NCBI GenBank assembly: GCA_964425915.1
Contig: CAYROO010000001.1
Location: 434,001 to 498,000, forward strand
Length of the DNA: 64,000 nt
Reading direction: 5' to 3'
From: Polycyclovorans sp964425915
GTDB lineage: Bacteria > Pseudomonadota > Gammaproteobacteria > Nevskiales > Nevskiaceae
The notes below the pieces were generated by a model. It was not told where the DNA came from and made no database searches. It saw nothing but the letters and a program-made list of their open reading frames with translations. Both the position numbers and the translations under genes were made by a program. Positions 17,181 through 24,022 of the stretch are shown here, piece by piece; the first letter of the stretch is position 1, and every line of letters starts with the position of its first letter.

Positions 17181-17966
17181 TCAGCCCTGCTTGGCGGCGG
17201 CTTGCGGCGCCGGTACCGGAACCGTCATCAGGTCCGGTGGGATCTGCTCCTTGGCCATGCGCAGACCGGTCCGCACGCTGTCGAGGAAACTGCGGTCCAG
17301 GTCCTGCCAGCTGCGGGAATCGGCGTCGAAGATCTTCAGCACCTGGTCGTCGTCGGTCTTGAAGATGAGGGCGATGCGGCCCACCCGCAGGAACTCCACG
17401 TTCTCGAAGGTATTGCCGTCCACCGTCACGTCGCTGCGATACGACTCAATGGTGCGGCCGTATTCGTTCTCGATCTGGTAGGCCTCGACGATCAGCCGAT
17501 AGCGCTGCGCGGGCGACTGATCGGGGTCCTCCATCAACCCGCGCAGGCGCGCGATGCGGTCGTTGCGCTCCTCCAGCTGAAACGGCAGGTCGGCCTCGAC
17601 CAAGGTTTTCAGCGCTCCCAGCATGTCGTCCATCAGAGGTTGTACCGAGCGTTGCAGGCCGGCGATGTTGGCAATATCGGCCTCCAGCGATTCCAGTTCG
17701 CGCTGCTGCGCTTCCACCTGCCGCTGTTGGGAGGCGTTGTAGCGGTTGAGCTGTTCCAGCTGTTTGAGGTTGGCGCGGTAATCGTTGAGCAAGCTCTGCG
17801 TCTGCTCATCGAGTTGGTCCACACGCCGCTGGGAGGCTTCGGTCTCCTGCACGGTCTGCTGGCTGGTCTGCGTGGCCGCGCCAAGCTGCGCCCACGCCGG
17901 CAAAGTCGCGGCTGCCATGGCGGCACTGATGGCCGCGGCAGCTCCGATCGTCGCAATCTGCTTCAT
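17181..17966 (-). CDS. DUF3450 periplasmic coiled-coil protein of the TonB module
   Basis: 261 residues with a signal peptide ending LPAWAQ. The start at 17966 is preferred over 17978 because GAGGGA lies seven bases upstream. Residues about 30-140 form a long coiled coil (QTVQETEASQRRVDQLDEQT and following heptads) and the C-terminus is a beta domain. DUF3450 proteins typically head TtpC-type TonB operons, as here. The molecular role is not established; a link between the stator and TonB in the periplasm is a fair guess. Confidence 0.88.
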   Translation of the reverse strand: MKQIATIGAAAAISAAMAAATLPAWAQLGAATQTSQQTVQETEASQRRVDQLDEQTQSLLNDYRANLKQLEQLNRYNASQQRQVEAQQRELESLEADIANIAGLQRSVQPLMDDMLGALKTLVEADLPFQLEERNDRIARLRGLMEDPDQSPAQRYRLIVEAYQIENEYGRTIESYRSDVTVDGNTFENVEFLRVGRIALIFKTDDDQVLKIFDADSRSWQDLDRSFLDSVRTGLRMAKEQIPPDLMTVPVPAPQAAAKQG

Positions 17967-18470
17967 CGTTTCCCTCATTTGACGGGGTGTACTGCAGGTT
18001 CATAAAAGCCGCCATGGCGGCACGCTGGTTCTCAGCGGGGTGTTGCCACCACCGCAACACAAGCAAACGCCCCCTCCAGCCTTAAACCGTAGCCAGACAG
18101 GTCGCTCGCCCAAAGCGTCGGGAATCCCTCCCGAACGGCTTCAAGCACATGCACAACAAGGGTGGAAGGGCGCTCGGCCCAGCGTTCCGATGGCACCCGC
18201 GTGCGCGCACCGGCGGCGCATCGCATGCAGCGAACCATCGTCGAAAACGGTGACGCGCAGCCCCCGGGACCCGGGACACCGTCGCCTCACTTCCTCCTCC
18301 TGCCATCACACGTTCGGACGTCATGCCCAAAGTGGACGTGCTTACCTATAAGACGCACGGGGAATGCAAATCCGCACCCCCATTCGACAAACAACTGATT
18401 TTCAAGCGCTTATCCAAGCGCCTGAATCAGGTCGTCAAAGCGACTGGCTGTAACATCGCCAGAAGATGGA
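17967..18470. other. Intergenic region upstream of the TonB module
   Basis: About 500 bp without a credible gene. It must hold the promoter of the seven-gene TonB operon (minus strand). Composition becomes more AT-rich around 18340-18475. I see no convincing -35/-10 pair and no Fur-box-like palindrome. Short open frames here have no signal, domain or ribosome site. Confidence 0.5.
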
Positions 18471-18499
18471 TAAAAAATGCCACATCGCGTGTGGCATTT
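18471..18499 (-). terminator. Rho-independent terminator of the His/Arg/Asp-rich protein gene
   Basis: On the minus strand an 8-bp perfect stem (ATGCCACA with TGTGGCAT, loop CGCGA) is followed by six T residues. It lies 45 bp after the stop of the gene at 18545-19111. Confidence 0.8.
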
Positions 18500-18544
18500 C
18501 CAGGCAAGGGGCACTGCAGGCCCCTGTATCGACACCATCGCCGG

Positions 18545-19111
18545 TCAATCGCGGCGGTGGCGGTGCTCGTCGCGACGCGAGGAATGACGGCCGTCATCAC
18601 GGCGGTCATCGCGGCCGTGTCCATGGCGCCGGTCGTCATGGCGATGGCCATGCCCGGCGTCGTATCGCCCGTCGTCATGGCGACGACGATGTTCGCGCGG
18701 GTGATCCTTCCAGCCGCGCAGCGTCTGCGGGTCCTTCCAGCCATGTTGCCGCGGGTGGTAGCCCTGCCCGTACCACTGCCCATAGCGATCAGATCCCGAC
18801 GGATACGCCGGGCGGTGGTGGTGCCCGCGCGGATGGCGATCGAACAGCTGCACCGTAATGCCGCCGCGCCGCACATGCGGGTGAAAGATTCGCGGCAGCT
18901 GCGGCCCGCTGTGCCAGACATTGCCGGAGGGCCAGAACCAGACATGACGGTCCGGCGCGTAGTACAGCTGGTACTCCGGGTAATAAACATAGGAATACGC
19001 GGTTCGTCCCGATACCGGGTAACCGTGTGCGCCGCTGGCCGCGCAGGCAGACGCACCGAGGCCCATCACCAACGCGCCGAAGAACAGGCCAAGAAATCGG
19101 AAAGGACGCAT
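18545..19111 (-). CDS. Exported protein with His/Arg/Asp-rich C-terminal tail
   Basis: 188 residues of unknown function. The start at 19111 gives MRPFRFLGLFFGALVMGLGA, a signal peptide; a Cys at about residue 24 follows Ala-Ser-Ala, so a lipoprotein is possible but the lipobox is weak. GGAGC precedes the ATG. The mature middle is Tyr/Trp-rich (YVYYPEYQLYYAPDRHVWFW). The final 60 or so residues consist mostly of His, Arg, Asp and Gly. The tail could bind metal or nucleic acid or be disordered. It is monocistronic with its own terminator. No family recognised. Confidence 0.7.
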   Translation of the reverse strand: MRPFRFLGLFFGALVMGLGASACAASGAHGYPVSGRTAYSYVYYPEYQLYYAPDRHVWFWPSGNVWHSGPQLPRIFHPHVRRGGITVQLFDRHPRGHHHRPAYPSGSDRYGQWYGQGYHPRQHGWKDPQTLRGWKDHPREHRRRHDDGRYDAGHGHRHDDRRHGHGRDDRRDDGRHSSRRDEHRHRRD

Positions 19112-19179
19112 GGAAACGCTCCAGCAGGGGAATACTCTGGAGTCTCTGCCGCAGCGATGAATCGCGCCTGAACTTGGGC

Positions 19180-20079
19180 TCAGCTTTCGCCTGCGAAGCG
19201 CTGCAGATCGGCCTGGGCACTTGCGGCAATCCAGTCCGCCACCACCCGGAAGCGCTGGATACGGCGCGTTTCGCGATGGCTCAACAGCCACAGCTCACGC
19301 TGAAATTCGTTGGCAGCACCGAGACGTACCAAGCCGCTGCCCGGACGCACCGCCAGGCTTGGCAACAGGGCCAGCCCCAAGCCCGCCGCACAGGCGCTGA
19401 TCAGGGTGGACATCGAGCTGCAGCGAAACCGCCATCGTGCGCCCGGCACGGTGCGCGCCAGCCACTGCATCTCCAGCGATTGCGACAGATCGTCCTGGAA
19501 CAGCAACCACGGCAGATCTGCCCAACTGGCCTGCGGCACACCCTTGAACAGCGGTGCACCGTAGACCGCCATGCCAACACTGGCAACCTTGCGCATCACC
19601 AGCGCCGCGTCCTCTCGCGGGCGCGCCACCCGTAGCGCCAGATCGGCCTCGCTGCGGCGGAATGACAGCACCTGGTTGTCGGGCAACGCCTCAACCTGCA
19701 AGCCCGGATGCTGGCCCAGCAAGGTGGGCAGGCGCGGCACCAGCCAATCGTTGAGCACCACATCCACCGAGGTGACGCGCACCACACCGCGGACGCTGTC
19801 GGTTTCACTACGCGTGGCCGCCACCAGGCTTTGCATGTCACCTTCCAGGCGCTCGGCCGCCGCCACAAAAGCGCGCCCTGCATCGGTGGCCACATAGCCC
19901 TGCGGCTGACGCAAGAACAGCCGGGTTTGCAGCCGCCGCTCCACGGCGGCAAGGCGCCGGCTGACGGTGGACGTATCCACGCCCAACTGCCGGCCGGCCG
20001 CGCGCATGCTGCCGCAGCGGGCCAAGGCCAGCAGCACTGGAATGTCGTTCCAATTAAGTGACAGCGTGGCGGCGGACAT
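19180..20079 (-). CDS. LysR family transcriptional regulator
   Basis: 299 residues. The ATG at 20079 is chosen; a GTG four codons upstream is also possible. The N-terminal winged helix-turn-helix reads LNWNDIPVLLALARCGSMRA, then AGRQLGVDTSTVSRRLAAVE, and is followed by the periplasmic-binding-protein-like effector domain (from about residue 90, VRGVVRVTSVDVV). It is divergent from the HD-domain gene with a 100-bp gap, the usual place for a LysR operator, so that gene is its likely target. Effector unknown. Confidence 0.92.
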   Translation of the reverse strand: MSAATLSLNWNDIPVLLALARCGSMRAAGRQLGVDTSTVSRRLAAVERRLQTRLFLRQPQGYVATDAGRAFVAAAERLEGDMQSLVAATRSETDSVRGVVRVTSVDVVLNDWLVPRLPTLLGQHPGLQVEALPDNQVLSFRRSEADLALRVARPREDAALVMRKVASVGMAVYGAPLFKGVPQASWADLPWLLFQDDLSQSLEMQWLARTVPGARWRFRCSSMSTLISACAAGLGLALLPSLAVRPGSGLVRLGAANEFQRELWLLSHRETRRIQRFRVVADWIAASAQADLQRFAGES

Positions 20080-20179
20080 CCGTTGTTGCACTTTTGCAAT
20101 GTGGGTTTGCAGTCTAGCGAATACCGAAAACCCACCGACGCCGCTAGTGTGAGCGCACCCTCGTTACCAGGCATTTCGC

Positions 20180-20896
20180 ATGTCCACGCACACGCTATCA
20201 GCGCCCATGGCCCCGTTCGTACACCGGCACAGCGGCGGCTGCTGCGCCGCTCATGCGATGGCCGCGGTACCGCAGGGTGCTGACCCTGTGGACCGCCCCG
20301 TGGACACCGAACTTGCCCTGCGCGGTGGCCAGGCGCCGCGCCAGGTGGTGCGCCAGTACGGACTGATCGACGAACTGCTGGAGGCGCGCCGCACGGTGTT
20401 TGGCGGGACCGATGCCGAGCCCGTCTATCGGGCCTATCGCAATCACGCCTACCGCATCCTCAACTGGGCGCGGCAATGGACCGCCCCCTGCCCCGAGCGC
20501 GACGACAAGATCGCTATCTGTGCGGTGTTCCACGACTTGGCCGCCTGGCCGAATGACAACCTCGACTACCTGCGCCCTTCCGCCGATCAGGCCGACGTCT
20601 ATCTGGACCAGATCGGCCGCAGCGACTGGAAACCGGAAATGCGGCTGATGATCGAATCGCACCACAAGATCACCGCCTACCGCGGTGCTCACCGTGAATG
20701 GGTGGAGCCGATTCGCCGTGCCGACTGGTGCGATGTCTCCTTCACCCTGATCCGCCACGGCCTGCCGGCCGGCTTCGTCAACGACGTCACCGCCGCCTTT
20801 CCGATCCGCGCCTTCTACCCCAACCACGTGCTCAAGGTGAGCGGCAAATGGTTGCTCAAGCACCCCTTGAACCCGTTGCCGATCCTGCGGTGGTGA
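20180..20896 (+). CDS. HD-domain protein (predicted metal-dependent phosphohydrolase)
   Basis: 238 residues. The HD superfamily metal ligands are visible: His89 in YRNHAYRIL, His118-Asp119 in AICAVFHDLAAWPNDNL, and a later Asp around PIRRADWCDVSF. Between them LMIESHHKITAY supplies further histidines. The first 45 or so residues look low in conservation and lack a good ribosome site, so the start may be further in. It lies divergent from a LysR gene and 29 bp before the NYN gene. Substrate unknown; HD proteins of this size hydrolyse nucleotides or phosphoesters. Confidence 0.8.
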   Translation: MSTHTLSAPMAPFVHRHSGGCCAAHAMAAVPQGADPVDRPVDTELALRGGQAPRQVVRQYGLIDELLEARRTVFGGTDAEPVYRAYRNHAYRILNWARQWTAPCPERDDKIAICAVFHDLAAWPNDNLDYLRPSADQADVYLDQIGRSDWKPEMRLMIESHHKITAYRGAHREWVEPIRRADWCDVSFTLIRHGLPAGFVNDVTAAFPIRAFYPNHVLKVSGKWLLKHPLNPLPILRW

Positions 20897-20925
20897 GGGC
20901 GTGACCAACGCGCTACCGTAGCGAC

Positions 20926-21696
20926 ATGGACAATCCTCGCCTTGCGGTACTGATTGACGCCGACAACGCCTCGGCGGAGCTGATCGAGCCCCTGCTGGCG
21001 GAAGTGGCCAAGTACGGCGTCGCCAGCGTCAAACGGATTTATGGCGACTGGACACTGCCCAACCTTGGGCCGTGGAAGCAGAAGCTGGTGGCGCATGCCA
21101 TCCAGCCCATGCAGCAGTTCCGCTACACCACCGGCAAGAACGCCACCGACAGCGCGCTCATCATCGATGCGATGGACCTGCTGTACACCGGCAATTTCGA
21201 AGGCTTCTGCCTGGTGTCGTCCGACAGCGACTTCACCCGGCTGGCCACCCGCCTGCGCGAATCCGGCAAACGGGTCTACGGCTTTGGCGAACGCAAGACG
21301 CCGCGATCGCTGATCGCCGCCTGCGACAAGTTCATCTATGTCGACATCCTGCGCCCGGACAACACCGAGAGTGAACCCGAACCCGCCGACACCAAGGCGG
21401 GCGTGGCGACGCGCCGCGCAACACCATCGGCCACCCCCGCCCCCAAACCGCCCAAGCCCGACAAACAGCTCAAAGCGCTGTTCAACGCCGCGCTGGATGC
21501 CTCCGCTGACGACGAAGGCTGGGCCCACCTCGGCGCCATCGGCCAGTACATCAGCAAACAGCAACCGGATTTTGACGCCCGCAACTACGGCCAGAAACGC
21601 CTTAGCGACCTCGTCAAGGCGACCGCCGGCTACGAGTTGCAGACGCGCAAGAGCGCTGACGGGAAAGCCAGCGCGCATTACATGCGGCGGGCATAA
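20926..21696 (+). CDS. NYN-domain protein with C-terminal LOTUS/OST-HTH domain
   Basis: 256 residues. The N-terminal NYN (PIN-like) domain shows the acidic active-site residues in RLAVLIDADNAS, TDSALIIDAMDLLYTG and LVSSDSDFTRLATRLRESG. After a Pro/Ala linker (about 160-185) comes a winged-helix LOTUS domain (ALFNAALDASADDEGWAHLG, then YISKQQPDFDARNYGQKRLS). Bacterial NYN-LOTUS proteins are predicted RNases that bind structured or G-rich RNA; activity is inferred. Its 3' end is duplicated twice downstream (22305-22326 and 23492-23640), indicating an insertion hot spot. Confidence 0.9.
   Translation: MDNPRLAVLIDADNASAELIEPLLAEVAKYGVASVKRIYGDWTLPNLGPWKQKLVAHAIQPMQQFRYTTGKNATDSALIIDAMDLLYTGNFEGFCLVSSDSDFTRLATRLRESGKRVYGFGERKTPRSLIAACDKFIYVDILRPDNTESEPEPADTKAGVATRRATPSATPAPKPPKPDKQLKALFNAALDASADDEGWAHLGAIGQYISKQQPDFDARNYGQKRLSDLVKATAGYELQTRKSADGKASAHYMRRA
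21670..21691. repeat. 22-bp direct repeat, copy 1 (3' end of NYN gene)
   Basis: The last codons of the NYN gene (SAHYMRR) contain 22 bases repeated exactly at 22305-22326. The two copies bracket the toxin-antitoxin pair and behave like ends of an inserted module. Confidence 0.8.
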
Positions 21697-21775
21697 CTTC
21701 CTGAAAACCCAACCGCGCGCGGCGAGACACAGGCCATTGATCGTCGTAGGCTGCCTTGAGCTTGGAGCCTAAATC

Positions 21776-22009
21776 ATGATTTCAGATGTCGAAACACTGG
21801 CACGAGAAGCTCTCATGCTTCCCCGGCGCGAACAACTCCTGCTGGTTCAGCGATTGCTGGACGAACAGGCAGAGGTGGCCGAAGACGACATCCAGAACGC
21901 CTGGGATGAAGAAATCAGTACCCGCATCGCCGCTATCGATGCAGGGCATGCGCACGGCATCCCCTATGAACAGGTGCAGCAAGAATTGGCTCGCCATTTC
22001 AAAGCGTAA
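21776..22009 (+). CDS. Addiction-module antitoxin (TIGR02574-type component)
   Basis: 77 residues, acidic and helical: VETLAREALMLPRREQLLLV then QRLLDEQAEVAEDDIQNAWD, the typical 'putative addiction module component' family that pairs with RelE/ParE toxins. Its TAA stop overlaps the toxin ATG (TAATG), giving translational coupling. DNA binding and autoregulation are usual for the family. It is bounded by copies of the NYN 3' end. Confidence 0.85.
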   Translation: MISDVETLAREALMLPRREQLLLVQRLLDEQAEVAEDDIQNAWDEEISTRIAAIDAGHAHGIPYEQVQQELARHFKA

Positions 22010-22299
22010 TGCTGCGCCTTGTCGTCCTCGCTGAAGCTCAGGATGAACCACTGCAAACCGCACTTCGATACGAGACTGAACAACAAGGTCTGGGACATCG
22101 ATTCTGGAATGAAGTGGATCGCTGTATCGGCTGGATCCACAGTCATCACAACACACCCAGGCTCAGGCCCGGCGGATACCGGCGCGTTGATCTGAGGACG
22201 TTCCCGTACTACCTGCCCTACATCGAGCGCGGTTCGTCGATCTGGATACTGGCGGTCGCCCATGCCCGCCGCCGGCCCGGATACTGGCTCGACAGATAA
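22009..22299 (+). CDS. RelE/ParE-family toxin
   Basis: 96 residues. It begins MLRLVVLAEAQDEPLQTALRYE and carries VDLRTFPYYLPYIERGSSIW and ILAVAHARRRPGYWLDR, the ParE/RelE pattern (RR...FPY.I.Y...VL.V.H..R.P..W). The last strand and the basic residues near the C-terminus are kept, so it is probably intact. Whether it acts on gyrase (ParE) or on ribosome-bound mRNA (RelE) cannot be told. It starts within the antitoxin stop codon and ends 6 bp before the 22-bp repeat. Confidence 0.88.
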   Translation: MLRLVVLAEAQDEPLQTALRYETEQQGLGHRFWNEVDRCIGWIHSHHNTPRLRPGGYRRVDLRTFPYYLPYIERGSSIWILAVAHARRRPGYWLDR

Positions 22300-22304
22300 A
22301 GGAC

Positions 22305-22326
22305 AGCGCGCATTACATGCGGCGGG
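22305..22326. repeat. 22-bp direct repeat, copy 2 (remnant of NYN 3' end)
   Basis: Exact copy of 21670-21691, in a frame that still reads SAHYMRRV followed by a stop. It marks the right edge of the toxin-antitoxin module and the left edge of the nucleotidyltransferase module. Confidence 0.8.
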
Positions 22327-22345
22327 TGTGAGGGCGGCGTTTTTC

Positions 22346-23389
22346 TCAGTCATCCCGGATCTTCAATCCGCGTGCTGCCTCAGGCCAGCGCCGTTCCAAG
22401 GCCTGCAGCCCTTCCATCAGCCGCTCCCGCCAACCCGGACCCCGCGCCCACGCCTCGGCCCAGGCCGCTTCCAGCGTCATCGGGTCCTGCGCTGCAAATA
22501 CCTGGAACAGCGCGGCGGCCTGCTCGAGATCCTTCTGCGCCTTGGTTCGGTAACGCAGTTCGCGCACGCGATACAGGATCAGCTTGTGCACCGCATAGCG
22601 GGCCGGCGACGGCACATTGACCACCGTGTGGTGGCCGGCTTTGTCCAGCAACACCGTCTGCACCGGCCCCTCCACCAGGTAGTCCATGAACTTCAAGGGC
22701 TGGGCCGACACCGATAACGCTTCGATACGTTTGAGCTTCTCGCCTTCCCGGCCCAAGGTGGTGACGAAATCCACCTGGAAATCGGGATCACGCTTGAGGC
22801 TATAGGTGGCGCCCGTCTGGCCGGTGAAATGCTGGGTGGGGATAAAGCCCGCCTCGAAGGAGGTGAGAACGTCGTGAATGTCCACGGCTGGCGCGCTGGG
22901 CAGCGCAATCGAAACGTTTTTGCCCGGCACCGCGAGGTCAACATCCATGGTCTTGTCACCCCCGGTCCACTTCACCCCCAACAGGTTCGCGTAAGCCACG
23001 AAAGCATGCGTGCCGACCAACACCCCCCCAACGCGAAAGAAGCCGAAATCGGTCAGCCGCGCGATCAGCCGCAGATGCTTGGGGAGCAAGGTTGCCCCGC
23101 CATGCCCCACATAGGCACGGCCCAGCGCCTGCAAGGCTTCGTCATCCGTATGGGTGGCTTTCGCCTCGATCAGCGCACGGGTGCGTGCGGAATCCGGCCC
23201 CACATAGATTTGCCGAATGCGGCCGCCTTGCCGGAACGAAAAGTACCAATAGGTCCGCCCCTTCACCGTCTTCTTGTTGAAGCTGCCATGGAGGTCCGCC
23301 ACGCTGCGCGACAGGTGCGCGGCAAGCGCGGCATCCTGGAGCTGCGCGTAGGCGGTTTGGGCGGTTGTAGAGCGCTCAGCGAAAAGCAT
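22346..23389 (-). CDS. Nucleotidyltransferase-fold protein (PF12281/GSU2403-like)
   Basis: 347 residues from the ATG at 23389; a longer open frame to 23494 would run through a palindrome and is unlikely. A helical N-terminus (MLFAERSTTAQTAYAQLQDA) with SFNKKTVKGRTYWYFSFRQG precedes a nucleotidyltransferase core: GVLVGTHAFVAYANLLGVKW and the acidic pair in MDVDLAVPGKNVSIALP. A helical C-terminus follows. Proteins of this group are related to MNT/AbiEii toxins, but no partner antitoxin adjoins. It lies alone between remnants of the NYN 3' end. Confidence 0.8.
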   Translation of the reverse strand: MLFAERSTTAQTAYAQLQDAALAAHLSRSVADLHGSFNKKTVKGRTYWYFSFRQGGRIRQIYVGPDSARTRALIEAKATHTDDEALQALGRAYVGHGGATLLPKHLRLIARLTDFGFFRVGGVLVGTHAFVAYANLLGVKWTGGDKTMDVDLAVPGKNVSIALPSAPAVDIHDVLTSFEAGFIPTQHFTGQTGATYSLKRDPDFQVDFVTTLGREGEKLKRIEALSVSAQPLKFMDYLVEGPVQTVLLDKAGHHTVVNVPSPARYAVHKLILYRVRELRYRTKAQKDLEQAAALFQVFAAQDPMTLEAAWAEAWARGPGWRERLMEGLQALERRWPEAARGLKIRDD

Positions 23390-23398
23390 GGCAAGAGT

Positions 23399-23427
23399 TA
23401 TACAACATTTATATGTTTTGTTGTATA
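23399..23427. promoter_or_regulatory. Palindromic operator candidate upstream of the nucleotidyltransferase gene
   Basis: Nine-base perfect inverted arms (TATACAACA and TGTTGTATA) around an AT-rich 11-base centre, ending 10 bp before the start codon at 23389. AT content is far above the surroundings. The position suits an autoregulatory operator overlapping the promoter. Confidence 0.6.
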
Positions 23428-23491
23428 GCGCCATCGCAGATACCCGCTGCCCGCCGCGGTGCCAAATAGTGTGTGCCGGGTTCGACTGCCG

Positions 23492-23640
23492 CAATCAGCA
23501 CACAACAGCCCGACTTCGACGCCCGCAACCACGGCCAGAAGCGCCTCAGCGACCTTGTCGAAGCGACCGCGGGTTACGCGTTGCAGACGCGCAAGAGTGC
23601 CGATGGCAAGGCAACCACCCACTACATGCGAAAGTCCTGA
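23492..23640 (+). pseudogene. Remnant of a NYN-LOTUS gene 3' end
   Basis: About 149 bp matching the last 50 or so codons of the NYN gene at 20926-21696. It reads QQPDFDARNHGQKRLSDLVE, then a segment ending TTHYMRKS and a stop. Differences from the intact gene are largely third-position, so the fragment evolved under coding constraint before being cut off. It is probably the displaced original 3' end, or that of a second allele, left after insertion of the upstream cargo. Confidence 0.8.
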
Positions 23641-23647
23641 GTACCGA

Positions 23648-23915
23648 CCGCAGCTGGATCCCGGCTCAAGGCCGGGATGACGGCGCCTACCCTTCTTCCA
23701 TCATGCCCGACTTGATCGGGCATCTAGGCTCCGACTGTTGCATCTGGATCCCGGGTCAAGCCCGGGATGACGTCTACTGACCCAAATCCCGTCATGCCCG
23801 GCTCGATCGGGCATCCAGGCCCCACAGTCGCGAGTGGATCCCGGCTCAAGGCCGGGATGACGGCGCCTACCCTTCTTCCGTCATGCCCGACTTGATCGGG
23901 CATCCATCCCGACCT
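23648..23915. repeat. REP-like palindrome cluster (six elements)
   Basis: Alternating palindromic elements of about 29 bp: CTGGATCCCGG...GGATGACG forms (around 23650, 23741, 23835) and the inverse-oriented GTCATGCCCGA...GGGCATC forms (around 23700, 23791, 23880). With the terminator they fill the space between the NYN remnant and the autotransporter gene. No gene is present. Confidence 0.85.
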
Positions 23916-23952
23916 TGAGCCACCCGCCACTTCAGTCAGCTGATGACATCGC

Positions 23953-23985
23953 AAAAAAAGAGGGCCGCCGGTCGCCCGGCGGCCC
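23953..23985 (-). terminator. Rho-independent terminator of the autotransporter gene
   Basis: Minus-strand hairpin with a 10-bp perfect GC stem (GGGCCGCCGG paired with CCGGCGGCCC, 23962-23985) followed by a run of seven T. It lies 37 bp after the stop of the autotransporter gene. Confidence 0.85.
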
Positions 23986-24022
23986 ACCCGATGCCCCCAT
24001 CCCTGGGGGCCCCGCTCCACGC

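Noticed and set aside
18323..19171. Plus-strand gene opposite the His/Arg/Asp-rich protein
   Set aside because: No family features; the minus-strand gene has a signal peptide, a ribosome site and a clean terminator.
21786..22034. Alternative small gene overlapping the antitoxin
   Set aside because: Out-of-frame reading of the antitoxin and toxin DNA; the coupled TAATG pair in the other frame explains the region.
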